A stretch of DNA of 64,000 bases from Calocera cornea HHB12733 (taxonomy: Eukaryota; Basidiomycota; Dacrymycetes; Dacrymycetales; Dacrymycetaceae): assembly GCA_001632435.1 (NCBI GenBank), contig KV423922.1:132983-196982 (forward strand), read 5' to 3'. The notes beneath the pieces were generated by a model. That model had not been told where the DNA came from. It saw only the letters and a program-made list of their open reading frames with translations, and did not search any database. Position 1 is the first letter of the stretch; every line of letters starts with the position of its first letter. The position numbers and the translations under genes were made by a program. Positions 52,976-63,848 of the stretch are shown here, piece by piece.

Positions 52976-53648
52976 GCGGGAGTATACACACAGCTGAGAT
53001 GCAACATTGGGTCCGGGAGCTCACCCCAGAGGGACAAAGGCTGGTGGAGGCCTGGCGGTATGGGGCTACCTCCAATAGAGACTTCTGCATTGAGGGAGGA
53101 AACATACCAAGGAGGCAAGTGAAAATGGAGCAAACAGATGCGGCAGCCACAGGCACACCATCAAATTGAGGTGATCAGAAAGCAGAAGCTGTTATTCTTG
53201 CCTAAACTTATGGGCCCCAAGGCTGTGCTGTTTGCGTCTGCCCGTAAGCATATGCCCCTGCCCCCCCCCCTCACTCTGTGGTCACATGTGCCACAGCGGC
53301 CAGTGCCAACATTGTCCCTAAGGCCGAGCTTGCTGTCTGCACGCATGTGCAAGGCCGCGGGCAACAGTCTGCGCATAGTTTAACCTCTGAATAGTAGTTA
53401 GAAATAAAAATTCACTTACAATGCATTGTGCCCCCTGCCCAGCTGCTCCAGATGGGAGAAAATTTGAATTTAAAGGCTCAAAATTGGGCAAGAAATCACC
53501 TGTAAGTGTAGCAAAAGTGACACAGGGGTTGATTTGGGGTAAGGGAAGTAGGAAGTGCCACTTCTTTGATGGACTTATGCACGCGCTTACAGGTGCTTAC
53601 GGGGCTTGCAGGGGGGTCAGCTTGTTGTGGTTGAGTGTTCAAGCCTTG
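52976..53648. other. Unassigned DNA before the first solo LTR
   Basis: No gene or element recognised. Contains a C13 run near 53258 and scattered CpG, more than in the preceding 15 kb. Confidence 0.4.
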
Positions 53649-54239
53649 TGTCAGGGGACACCAAGTTTGGCCAACTCGGGCATGATCTTGCAACACTCGG
53701 ACACCTTCGACCACCTTTGACAACTCTCCAGAACTTGGCTCTGCATTTGGGTCTTTGGTTACAAAGGCGCACCTTTGGCATAAACCTTTGGATACTTGGT
53801 ACAGGCTTAGGTAAGGCAGTGCCCACTCGGCTATGCTTCAGTGGTGCGGGCTATGCCTTGGCTGTGTCCTGGGCAGTGTCGGGTCTCACCTTGGTGTTTC
53901 GGAGAAGCTGAGGCTGTGATCATATACTCGTATATAAACCTCGGTAGCTTCGGTAGCTTCTCCTTAGATCTGATCTCTGAGGAATCTCCATAGTCTTGTG
54001 AGAAACCCTGGTCATCACATCCGTCCTCCCACTCCAAACATCCGAACTCTCTCCGAACTCTGCTTGCTTCATCCGAACTCCCTTTGACGTCCCACGTATC
54101 TCCTAGTTGGACTTACAAAGGGTACGATTGGTTGGTTCTTGGATACTGTCAGCCACAACCTCCCCCGAATCCCTTGTCTTTGGTCTCTTTGACTCAGTTG
54201 GGTTTAGTTGGCAGCCTTGCTAGACTGTGTGCCCTCACA
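53649..54239 (+). mobile_element. Solo LTR 1, duplication CCTTG
   Basis: 591 bp starting TGTCAGGGGACACC and ending GTGTGCCCTCACA, bounded on both sides by CCTTG, so it is a solo LTR rather than one end of a larger element. It contains a TATATAA-like stretch (about 53930) followed by CCTTAGATCTGATCTCTGAG, a plausible promoter and R region. It is about 85-90% similar by eye over its 3' half to the LTR at 60960. Confidence 0.88.
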
Positions 54240-54286
54240 CCTTGCACATTGCATGCACACATATGGGGGGTCAACAACAGTATGTT

Positions 54287-57200
54287 TCATTTGTATACAA
54301 TAGGTAAGATAGCAGCTAGACAGATATTGATAAGTGTTATGTGCGCTTGGCGCATTGTGAGCATTCCCCCCTCACATCCCAAGCCTTCTGGATGCCCTTG
54401 AAGACTCTCTGTGTCCCCCCTGCCTCCCTGGCAGTAAGTGTGTTTGAACACAGCCTTGTTTCCCATTCTGTGGAGTTGAACAAGAGTCAGCAACAGCCTC
54501 CAGTGGGTAAGAGTGTATCCCACATACCAATGGTACTTGTGCGCAACCATTGCCTGCTCATGATATTTCATGCCCACTCCACCAGCCTGATTGCCGTGAT
54601 CGCCCCTGTGCCGCTTGTCAGGCAAATCCTTCAGAGGAACAAGCAGCCCTTGCTGTGGATTGCCAACATCCCAATGCATCAGCACAGTCTTGTATGTGCC
54701 AAGACCATGCCGGAGGTTGAGGATGGTCCAACCATCCTGGAGAGCTGGGCCAAGAATACACGTTGCCACTGGCCAAGCAGGAGCAGCAGCAGCAGCAGCA
54801 GGAGCAGGAGCAGCAACAGCAGCAGCAGTGAAAGCAGGAGCAGGAGCAGTGGGAGCATGGCGTGGATGACAAGGATGACCAGTGGCATCAGCAGGGGTTG
54901 CAGGCGGGGTGGGTATGGGACGTTCTGTCATTGTGCACCTGATTACAGTTGCACAAGCATCTCCCACACCAGTGATGGCTGCGGGCAACTGCACGTTGCC
55001 AGCACTCAAGCCAGCACTCAAGGCCTGCAGCTCAGCCAAGACCAGATTGCCGCCCATTTTGATGGTTTGGATCTTCCCCAGCAGTGCTGCAAGATTTGTT
55101 TCAACATTCTGGAAGCGGTGGTCATTTGCCTCCAGTCCGTGGCAAAACTCCTGCCTTGTGACAGGCAGCAGCAGATCCCCTTCCCTGAGAAAGCTGAGTT
55201 TGCGGTCTTCTTGGGGAATAGGACACAGAGCATCCCCATGTCCTTCCTCGTACATGTACAGCTCGTCCAGCAGATAGTGAACCAGCATGTTGCGCTGTGT
55301 TGTAGTTAGTACAAACTTGTATGGAAGAACATGTAGCAGGCACACCCTTTCTGACTCTGCCCAACTGCCCCACCATCTCACTGTGAGGGCACACGGTAAC
55401 CCTACAAGGCCGCCAAGAGTAGACAGAGATTGGAGTCAATGGTAGAGCAATAGAGTAGGTCGGGTGGGCAAGGATAGAGTGGAGAATAGGACAGATGAGG
55501 TGACTATAGAGACTACAGAGTACGGGTGTACAGTGGAGAGTCCTCAGAGACCAGATCTGAGGAGCCAGGGGGCCTAGAGCCCACATATATATACCCTACA
55601 GATCTGCATGGGTCAGGCCATGGAGCATCTCATGGGACACCTCATGGGGCATATCATGGGTCACTATGAGTCAAGTGTGGCTGCGTGTGTGTGAGTTGTA
55701 GTCAGTCATGCTGAGTTGTGGTGAGTGGCCAGACTCATGGCTGCGCGGTTGTCTGGGCCACACTCTGGGCCATAGGCCTGGACCCTGAAGGCTGGATTCC
55801 ATGCTGGGAAGTGCTTCTGAAGCGAGTAAGGGCCGAATAAAGTAGGAAAATAGAGTGTCCCCTGACACTCACCATTGCCAAGCTCCACCTCTCCTCCACC
55901 GGTGCCCACATGAATTGATATTGTGCCCCCCCTTGGTGGAAACAGTGAGTTGAGAAGTTTGCTCATTGGCCACTGGTGATCCCGCTCCCCTGCCTAAACT
56001 TGTCAAGGTACTTCTGGACGTGATCACTGGAGATTGGGGAATCATGTGCAGGCATCCCAGCAGAGCTGTGAGCCGGGAAGATGAACTTGAGGCTGGAGAG
56101 CTCAGACACTCCCCAGATGGCTTTGAGGAAGGCAAGCCAGGCCTTCAGGTGATAGTTGAAGTTGACGTCAGGTCTGGCAGACTTTGCATAGATCTGGTAC
56201 CAGTGTGCTAGGGCAATGGCTCAGCTAATGTCAATGACAAGGACGGAGGGGAACAACTTATGCAGGAGGTCCGGCTCCATCTCTTGCTTCCTCTGCCATC
56301 CCTTGCAGTTGTGCAGCCTGACTGTGAAGTACAGGAGTTGGTGGGGAGCTGTTGTATTGTCAACCAGGCCAAGCTCGATGTCCTGCCACCTCAATTGAGT
56401 GTGCTTGGCACTGCACGTCCACAACGTCCAACTCCCCACTGAGAATGTGCACATGAAGAGGTGGCTGCACATCTCTTTACACTTCCTGATGTTGTCAGGC
56501 AGCTTGAGAGGGAGCTCCAAGTTGATGCATGGCATGAGCGTTTCAGACCACTGTATCATGGTCTCCAACCATTGGAGAGACATAGCAAGTGAGTGAATGT
56601 GCTCCGTGCTTGGATCAGCACTTTCCTTGCACTTGATGCTCTTCAGGAGCTTGTTCACCACACATGAGTTGGCCGGATTGCCAGGATGTGTGCCTCAGTT
56701 CCAATCCCACTTGCCATTGTATCTTGGCCCGCTAGAATAGAGTTCATTAGTTCTGAGGAGTGCATTAGAAACAGGGCAAATGCACCACTGACTGAACTTC
56801 CACTTGAATGCAGCATGAATGGTTTCCCCTGAGCTTATGCTCAAACCCTTGTGCAGACATTCATGTGCAATATAGAGTGCAAGCACATAAGGTGTGCATT
56901 TGTTGGGTGGCAAGTCAAAGGAGCAATGGAACTTGGGATCCTGAAGGTGTTGAGTGACATTGGGCAGCAGGACTTGAAGCGCAGAGACCACAGCAGCAAC
57001 TGGCTCAGCAAATCCAAAGGCGGCGTCTTTGATCCGGTTGGCTGGGCAGTTGAGCAGGGTTACGTCTGGGGCCGTGTGTTGGAATCCCTGCAGCCATTGG
57101 ACTGCACATTTCCAATTGCCTTTGTATTGCTCTATGGTGGAGGATGCATACAGGTGTTTGCCCTTCACCAGTGCTCCCAATGTAGGGAGGTGCTCAGCCT

Positions 57201-57420
57201 AGGGATTGGCTTCGGCAATCGCTGGTGCGGCTTTGCGGGGACGTTTGCGAGCACAGTTTGCCGGATGGGATGGGGTGGCATTCAAGCTGGTTGTTGTAGA
57301 GCCATCAGGGGCGGGGGGGGGGGGCTTGCACTTGGAGGGCATGCCATGGCTGACATAGCAGCGGCAGCTGCTGGGGTGGGGATGGCGGCTACAGCTACTG
57401 GGGCAGCAAAGGGGCAACAA
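54287..57420 (-). pseudogene. Crypton-like tyrosine recombinase, interrupted
   Basis: Minus-strand blocks in order: a Pro/Ser-rich start and KRPRKAAPA; ASSTIEQYKGNWKCAVQWL; CTPYVLALYIAHECL; SAKHTQLRWQDIELGLVD with a probable catalytic Arg; THCFHQGGAQYQFMWAPVEE; MVRWWGSWAESER; after a 51-nt intron (55295-55345), NMLVHYLLDELYMYEEGHGD; then a long Ala/Pro-rich tail. I know this order from basidiomycete Crypton-type recombinases, where the HxxR box reads HCFRRGG or HCYRRGG. Here it reads HCFH, so a catalytic Arg is lost. A solo LTR (55382-55867) splits the gene, and in-frame stops occur. Inactive. Confidence 0.7.
55382..55867 (-). mobile_element. Solo LTR 3 inside the recombinase, duplication GTGAG
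   Basis: On the minus strand 486 bp start TGTCAGGGGACAC and end GTGTGCCCTCACA, the same termini as the LTRs at 53649 and 60960. GTGAG flanks it on both sides (CTCAC on plus, 55377-55381 and 55868-55872). Removing it with one GTGAG joins SLAM to VRWWG in frame. Internally it has TATATATATG and a CTCAGATCTGGTCTCTGAGG block, related to LTR 1. Confidence 0.9.
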
Positions 57421-57685
57421 AGGCAGGGGGGTCAGGGACCAGCGGATATGAGTATTCAGTTGATGAGGCAGGTAGGGTTGTCTTCAGCACTTCCAGGGAC
57501 AGTCAGGGATTGGCCCCACCTCATCTGACATTGAGGGATGCTCACCACAATGGTTGTGTGCTCTTGCACACACCTGTGACAGTAGCGTGCAAACAGGGAC
57601 AGGGCTGGCAAAGCCATTGCATTTGTGCAGCCAGATACATGCATGTTTAGAATATTTGATACAGTAGTATAGTAGGAAAGAAACA

Positions 57686-58015
57686 TTAGTCGTCATGTCC
57701 TGCAATATACATATGGGGATCTTCATTTGATACCACACCATTTGTGCTGAAAGTCCTGTGGTAGCGGGACTCTGTCCTCCCTCTCCATGAATTGTCTAAC
57801 AGTGCTGGCAACAGTGGCCAAGGCTGATGGTTGATAAGCTCTGGCTGATTGCCATAGAGCAGCACTGAGCAGTATGCAAGGTGCAACCCTTCCTTGATAT
57901 TGACCTGTAGGTCTTGCCACACCTCCATCTTCCATTGTTCCCACTCCTGGCTGAGCACCTTGTTGTCCCTCTTCTCTGCGTTGGTCTTGGGCTTGCTGTC
58001 AAGTGGCTCAGTCAA
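57686..58015 (-). pseudogene. Unrecognised transposon ORF
   Basis: 109 codons with EWEQWKMEVWQDLQVNIKEG and SVLLYGNQPELINHQPWPLL, ending STNGVVSNEDPHMYIAGHDD. The style is like other basidiomycete repeat ORFs. I cannot assign it; it has no visible start or flanking ends. Confidence 0.4.
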
Positions 58016-58042
58016 CAGGTGGTTGTCCAGCTAGAACCTTGT

Positions 58043-58101
58043 GTGAGGGAACACAGTGTCCCTCACTGGGCATGAGGGAACACAGTGTCCCTCACTGGGC
58101 C
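58043..58101. repeat. 30-bp tandem duplication with palindromic core
   Basis: Two adjacent near-identical units of TGAGGGAACACAGTGTCCCT plus CACTGGGC. Each contains GAGGGAACAC/GTGTCCCTC as an inverted repeat. The TGAGGG...ACAC words recall the ends of the nearby LTR family. Confidence 0.7.
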
Positions 58102-58368
58102 CATTTTGTGCAAAGTGATCTGGTACTCAGTGATGGTCCCCTTGCCCCTCTCCACCTTGCGGTGTTCTCCCTAGCGCTTGTCTGACACCTGCTTTAAGCA
58201 ACACAGCAGAGTCTTGAATGTTGCATTGGCAGTGTCACCCTACCGAAGATTGTTGGTGGCCTCATTATGGATGGCAATTGCTTGGGCCCATGCCTCTTCC
58301 GGCAAGCAGGTACAATGGACCCACTCTGTGCCCCATCCTCCTTCCTGGTTGGCAAGCACACTCCACTG

Positions 58369-60200
58369 CTAGATGACAGTATTGGGAGCAGGATGCGGAG
58401 GGCAATTGTTGTATGGAAGCTGGAGGCACTGAGCCATCACTTGCTGGACCAGGTCATGGCAACATTTTTGGGCTTCCTTCAAGCAAGGGTAGATGCTGAA
58501 GGGCTCTTTCGCGATGTCCGTAGGTCTGTGCGTGACCGCCCAAGCCCTGCCAACAAATGGTACCGGGAAACGGCTGCCGGCCATCACCCAGGCGTTAAAC
58601 TGTTCAGCAGCCACACCATACACACTCCCACTCCCACTGTTGCCCCTCACACCCCAATCCCAGCCCCCATCCACATCCATGTCCACAACAGGTATGGGCG
58701 CACATGCGGGAGCAGGCACAAGCTCTCCTGCTTGCGCTGTTGGCCTTGCCACTGCTCGGGCTGGAGCGGCTAGAGCTAGTGCTGGTGCTGGTGCTGAGGC
58801 TGATGCTTGGGCTGATACTGGGGCTGCTGGGGCTGCTGGGGGTGGGCGGGGAGACTGCGCACAAATGGGAGGAGACCAGGGTGCAGCTGCCAATGGAGGG
58901 AGATGGGGCGACTGCCTGTGGGCGTTTGGGGGTGCATCTCCTGCCCATGCTGCTGCTGCTGCTGCTGCTGGCATTGCTGCTGCTGGCATTGCTGCTGCTG
59001 ACGTTGCTGGTGAAGGCCTAGGTTGCCTGCCATGGGGGGAGTGTATGCATGTGGTGCACGCGGAGGACTGTGAGGAGAGCAAGATTGGCCAACAGGGTAT
59101 TGATGCCAGTTCAAGTATCAATCCTCCCTAGAGTATGGGCACCTGGGAGAGCGCAATCAGGACCGGGTGCATCCCATGGAGCAACCATTGCCTTGTTTCT
59201 GGCTCCTTTCTTGCCGGAATGAAGGGGAGCAGTTGCACAGTGGAGTCATTGCATGGCAGTAGGAGGGCCTTGAGCTTGGTCCGGGAGAAGGGGGTGGGGA
59301 GTGCACAGGCCTAGAAGTGCCGCCATTGGCTGGTGCAGGAGGAGGAGCGGGAGACAACAACACCATGACCGTTTGATGAGCTTGTGCATGCTCTGCAGCA
59401 ATGTACTTCACCAGATCCTGTGGCAAGTCAGTCCAACCGGTTTGCACAAAACCCGCTCTGTACTCAAAGGTACAATTTACAATTGAAGGTCGGTGGGCCC
59501 ACCTGTTGACACTGGTCCCATGAGAACCAGGGCGGCCAAACAACGGGGGAGAGAGCACAGGCAGGAGAGACAGACGTTCCAGGCTGCTAAAAGCCGCTGT
59601 AGTCCCAATTGTTGGGAAGGACCACAGTCCGCCATTTTGAGATGGGGAGACTGGATATCCATGCATCAATTGCCACTCTTTGTGGGTGGAGGTGTACAAC
59701 AATGCCCCAGCAAGAGGTAGCGGCGTGGAGAATGTAGCAGGCTGCCTGCAGCAGGTTGTTGTGAGGCTCAAGGGCAATGACCTTTCCCCAGCTGCCTGTG
59801 AGGTGTTTCCATGCCTCTTGAAGGTGATTGGCACTCAAGTCAGGTGCAACGGCTTTGAGCCCAGTTTGGAAGCTGACCTTGTGGGCATACAGTGTCCAGA
59901 ATTGTTTGAGGGAGGCCGTTCCTTGCAGGTGAGGAGACAGTTGAGCAGTAGTCTGTCAAGCTCAGCTCTGTGCTTGGCATGGTTGGCATGGTTCACCTTG
60001 CCTTGGGGTTGAGGGGTGAGCTTGATGGGTGGGATGGAGGGGGAGGCAAGGAGGTCATTCAAGCTGCACAGGATGTACATGCCGTTGTCATCTGCAGCAA
60101 GAGGAGGAACAGCAAACAAGAGCGGATGATCCAGCAGTGCGGTGCTGTGCGGTAGGGCCATTGTACTCAACGTTGAGCTTGCCATCAGGAAGATGGGCAA
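58369..60200 (-). pseudogene. Unrecognised repeat-derived ORF cluster
   Basis: Three adjoining minus-strand frames (59835-60200, 59587-59838, 59157-59834 and then 58369-59121) read like pieces of one decayed gene. Readable parts are ADDNGMYILCSLNDLLASP, ANHLQEAWKHLTGSWGKVIA, FEYRAGFVQTGWTDLPQDLV and QFNAWVMAGSRFPVPFVGRA, followed by long Ala/Pro and CAG/CTG-type triplet runs (about 58950-59003). No catalytic motif is seen. Likely an element-encoded protein of unknown class. Confidence 0.4.
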
Positions 60201-60206
60201 GATGGA

Positions 60207-60676
60207 CAGCTATATGTGTGTTACCACATACAGCTGCCCCTGTTCTTGACTCCTGCCTTACCGCACCTGTGACAGCCACCGTTCAGCACCCAGCCTGGGT
60301 AACCTCATAAGGAGGACTGCGGGGAGGGGAGGGGGAGGGGGGGAGGGGGGCGTTGTTGTTGTTGTCTTGGGTGGGGGCGGGAGTTGTGGTTGGGTCAGTA
60401 GTGGTGGTGGTGGTGATGGTGCTGAGGACAACTGGAGGGCAGGACACATTGTGGGATGCACCTGGATGGAGGCAAATATTGCATCCGCCTGCACACATTC
60501 TGCTTCTGTCCATGTGTATGCTGCACTGCCAATAACAATGCTTCCGCTCAATCTACCTCTGCTGGGCACACCCCTAGTCGACTTGTCCATCACTCCCCCT
60601 CTCTCCATCCCCTCTCCTCCCACCACCACCACCACCACCACCACTGACCCAACCACAACTCCCGCCCCCACCTAAG

Positions 60677-60709
<33 letters not shown>

Positions 60710-60856
60710 CCCCCCTCCCCCCCCTCCCCCTCTCCTCCCCGCAGTCCTCCTTAGGAGGTTACCTGGGCTGGGTGCTGAATGGTGGGCATCACAGGCGCCG
60801 TAAGGCAGGGAGTCAAGTACAGGGGCAGCTGTATGCAGTAACACACATATAGCTGC
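60207..60856. repeat. 650-bp inverted repeat with simple-sequence core
   Basis: The left arm (about 60207-60420) and right arm (about 60620-60856) are reverse complements apart from small differences. Both hold CTATATGTGTGTTA, ACAGCTGCCCCTGT, GTAAGGCAGG or their complements, then GGAGGACTGCGGGGAG, a G-rich run, a GTT/AAC triplet run and a GGT/ACC triplet run. The spacer is about 200 bp. Probably a foldback element; no duplication identified. Confidence 0.75.
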
Positions 60857-60959
60857 TCTGTTCAAGCTATCCAAGCTATTGTACCTTCCGGAGAAACTCG
60901 CTGCAAGACTCAATGCCATTTGCAACAGCAAAAGCCAGTCTGCACTTCACCCTGTTGGC

Positions 60960-61566
60960 TGTCAGGGGACACCAACTTCGCCCCAACTTTGGCTATTATT
61001 GGCAGGTTCACAGGTATTCGGCTACTTTCGACTTCTTTGGCTCTCAGAAGACATTTTCAGTCTACCAAATACCAACTTCAGATACCTCGGCACAGGATTA
61101 GGTAAGGGTAAGCAAGGCTGTGACCCTTTGGCTGTGCAGGGCAGTACTTGGCTGTGTTCAGATGAGTAATGCTGTGGTTGGCAGTGCTTCAGGCAGTGTT
61201 GGGTCTCACTTTGGAGTGTTCAGGAGAAGCTGAGGCTATGTTAACTCTTTTTGTATATAACCTTTGGTACCTTTGGTAGCTTCTCCTTAGATCTGATCTC
61301 TGAGGAATCTCCATAGTCTTGTGAGAAAGAAAGCCTGGTCATCACATCCGTCCTCCCACTCCGAACTTCCAAACTCTCTCCAAACTCTGCTTGCTTCATC
61401 CGAACTACCTTCAATGTCCCACGTATCTCCTAGTTGGACTTACAAAGGGTACGATTGGTTGGTTATTGGACACTGTCAGCCACAACCTCCCCCAAATCCC
61501 TTGTCTTTGGTCTCTTTGACTCAGTTGGGTTTAGTTGGCAGCCTTGCTAGACTGTGTGCCCTCACA
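60960..61566 (+). mobile_element. Solo LTR 2
   Basis: 607 bp with termini TGTCAGGGGACACC and GTGTGCCCTCACA, in the same orientation as LTR 1 and sharing long identical blocks over the 3' 350 bp (for example CTGATCTCTGAGGAATCTCC). Flanking pentamers are TTGGC and GTGGC, one mismatch. I therefore read it as an older solo LTR, not as the partner of LTR 1. Confidence 0.75.
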
Positions 61567-62688
61567 GTGGCTTCTGTCGAGGCATCGACCAAGGACAAAC
61601 TGGCCAAGGCTGCCAAGCAGGATGGAGACAATGAGCTTGGACAAGCGCAGAAGAAGAAGACCATGGAGGACCTGCTTGTGGCACCATCTAGCTTGCGGTA
61701 CAACTATGCACCTACAATCAATAGCCTTCAGAAGGACAGTCATGAAGCTGCAATGTTGTTGGTTGAGCACATCCCCCTGGTGCAATACTCAGTACTGGAT
61801 TGTACACCAAAGGAGGCTGCTGCAGACTGTCACTTCCTTGATTGACTGGAGCACATTGTTGGAGGGCATGGGGATTCCCAGCACAACATTGTCTGGGTCA
61901 AGGACAAACACAACTCCTGCTTGTGGGCGCGCTCTTGCCGAGACTGGACTGTTTGGGCGCAGGACTTTGACAAGGAGTTCCCCCACCGTCTGTATTGTAA
62001 GGGACCTCTAGCTCAGCTGTTGAACACCAAAGTCTGGTGGATCCCCCTCATTTGCAACATGTTCTTGCCCTCTTCCAACGTGGCCGATGCAGTTGGCATC
62101 ATCAACCTGCACTGGGTTGCCCATCTCAAGCAAGCACACAAGATTTTCCTCAACTTGGGCAAGTTCAGGCTGTTGTGCATGCCTAGCCACAATGTTCCCA
62201 AGCGGTACTCTCCTCTGATGGCTCAATGGGCTGCAAAGATCAATTGGAGCAACCTTGGATGGCCGATGTCATACCGGCAAGCTTTGCAGGTATGGCTCCT
62301 AGCCCAATGCAAGATTCAAGACTTGCTTGGCATGGTGAATTTCTTTGACAGTCATTACCTGCATAGCATGCCTCGCAGTCTCAACAATGCTCCCTGGGTG
62401 TTCAACTTCATTGGTGTCACCCACAAGTCACTTCCTGATGGCCCAACGCACCAGGTGCATATCCGTGATGGTGTACCCATGCTGGAGACCAAGAAGAAGA
62501 GGAAGGCTGATAGAAGGTGGATATGGAAGGATGTCTGCCACACAGACAATTACGTGCTTGAAGAACACCGGCAGCTCAAGAAGGAAGGCAAGGCACCAGG
62601 CACGCAAGTGAATCAGTGTCAGCACCCAGAGTCTCTACCACTCAACAAAGGAAAGACATGTGCATGGCCAAATCAACACATTTGCTGA
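61567..62688 (+). pseudogene. Unrecognised ORF after solo LTR 2
   Basis: The first frame (to 61845) has a charged KDKLAKAAKQDGDNELGQAQ and SHEAAMLLVEHIPLVQYSVL. After a stop and frame change a 255-codon frame (61921-62688) has ARSCRDWTVWAQDFDKEFPH, NVADAVGIINLHWVAHLKQA, NNAPWVFNFIGVTHKSLPDG and a basic KKKRKADRRW. It looks like one gene broken once. No family recognised; the position among repeats suggests it belongs to an element. Confidence 0.4.
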
Positions 62689-62709
62689 GGGGGGAAGAAT
62701 GCTGAGGCT

Positions 62710-63480
62710 TTGGGGTCAGGCATATCATCAACGGTGCGCAAGTCAATGTGCGCTGGCATGCAGGAGTTTGCCAAACAGCCGCTGCTGCCCGACATGCTGG
62801 ACAAGCAATGCCAGGCAACCTGGAAAGACATGCCGGCATTGTACCCAGGGAGGGAGATCCAGCCACTGCCGCAGGCTCTGGGAGGGGCAACATTGATTGC
62901 ATACATGCCGATCCAGCCACTGCCATTGAGCAAGGCCTTCCCCAAGCACAATCCATCCTGGGGACCAACTCCCTGGGCATTAATTGCAGAACCCTATTGT
63001 ACTGTACTCTATGCCAAGTACAAGAAGAATACAGAGGCTAGCAAGGACAGCAGCATCCGCACTGGCCTCAGCAGCAGCAGTAGCAGCAGCACTAGCACCC
63101 GCCGCACCAGCCCTGGCATCGCAAGCCTCAGCTTTGCCTCCCCCAGCCCCGCACCAACCCATCCTGCCCCCTCCCCCTTCCCCGCTCCCACCTCCCCCTC
63201 CCCCTCCCCCTTCCCCGCTCCCACCTCTCCCAACCCCAGCTGCAGCTCCCCTTCCCCCGCCTGCAACCACAGCCCCAGCCCCGCTTCCCCCACTCCAACT
63301 GCGCTCTCAACCGCCAGCATCATCTTTGGTGTCATTCCCCCGACACCCACTTTGGGCTCAGTGGCACCTTCCATGGCGGATCCCCCAGCAAAGAAGCTCT
63401 CCTTGAAGGAATGGACAGTGGAGCAGTGCCAACACAACAGACTGGCAAAGGAGCGCAAGCTTGAGGAGTGCAAGTGCTGA
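62710..63480 (+). CDS. Unrecognised Ser/Pro-rich ORF
   Basis: 256 open codons; the frame begins without a strong ATG context and may be a continuation of the upstream gene. The N-terminal half is globular (LPDMLDKQCQATWKDMPALY, PWALIAEPYCTVLYAKYKKN). The rest is Ser-rich, then tandem SPSPFPAPT-type repeats, ending in a charged helix (LKEWTVEQCQHNRLAKERKL). No homologue recognised. An intact frame of this length in a decayed region is notable but could reflect the low-complexity composition. Confidence 0.45.
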   Translation: MGSGISSTVRKSMCAGMQEFAKQPLLPDMLDKQCQATWKDMPALYPGREIQPLPQALGGATLIAYMPIQPLPLSKAFPKHNPSWGPTPWALIAEPYCTVLYAKYKKNTEASKDSSIRTGLSSSSSSSTSTRRTSPGIASLSFASPSPAPTHPAPSPFPAPTSPSPSPFPAPTSPNPSCSSPSPACNHSPSPASPTPTALSTASIIFGVIPPTPTLGSVAPSMADPPAKKLSLKEWTVEQCQHNRLAKERKLEECKC

Positions 63481-63848
63481 TGCGCCCTGCAAGGCACAGT
63501 TTGGGAGTCCTCCCTGCAGTGCAGATCAATCCATCAAGGCTTCCACTTGCAGAACAAGGTGCCCTCAGTTTCTTGTCTTCTTCTCTGGCCCACTGCAGCC
63601 TCCCACGGCTGTTACTGGTGTGGGGGCTAGTCACCCTGCTCACTGGATGCTTTGCTTGCTTGCTTGTCCATTGACCAGATGTCAATCACATTTGTCACTT
63701 GCTCCCTAACCCTATTGTACCCCCAAGCTTGTTGTCCAACTTGCGCTCATTTGCCCTTGCATGCTTGTTGACCAATCACCCTCACTCACTAACCCTAACT
63801 GCCAAGCTTGTTGACCAACTCACTTGTTGACTAACTCACCCACACTCT

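Noticed and set aside
57199..57420. Separate small Pro-rich gene
   Set aside because: It reads into the recombinase N-terminal region on the same strand and is better taken as part of that pseudogene.
54240..60959. Full LTR retrotransposon bounded by the LTRs at 53649 and 60960
   Set aside because: The left LTR has its own CCTTG duplication on both sides, no gag/pol lies between them, and the interior is a recombinase gene and other repeats.
63690..63810. Telomere from CTAACCCTA words
   Set aside because: Only isolated TAACCCTA words occur, not a tandem array, and the sequence continues with other repeats.
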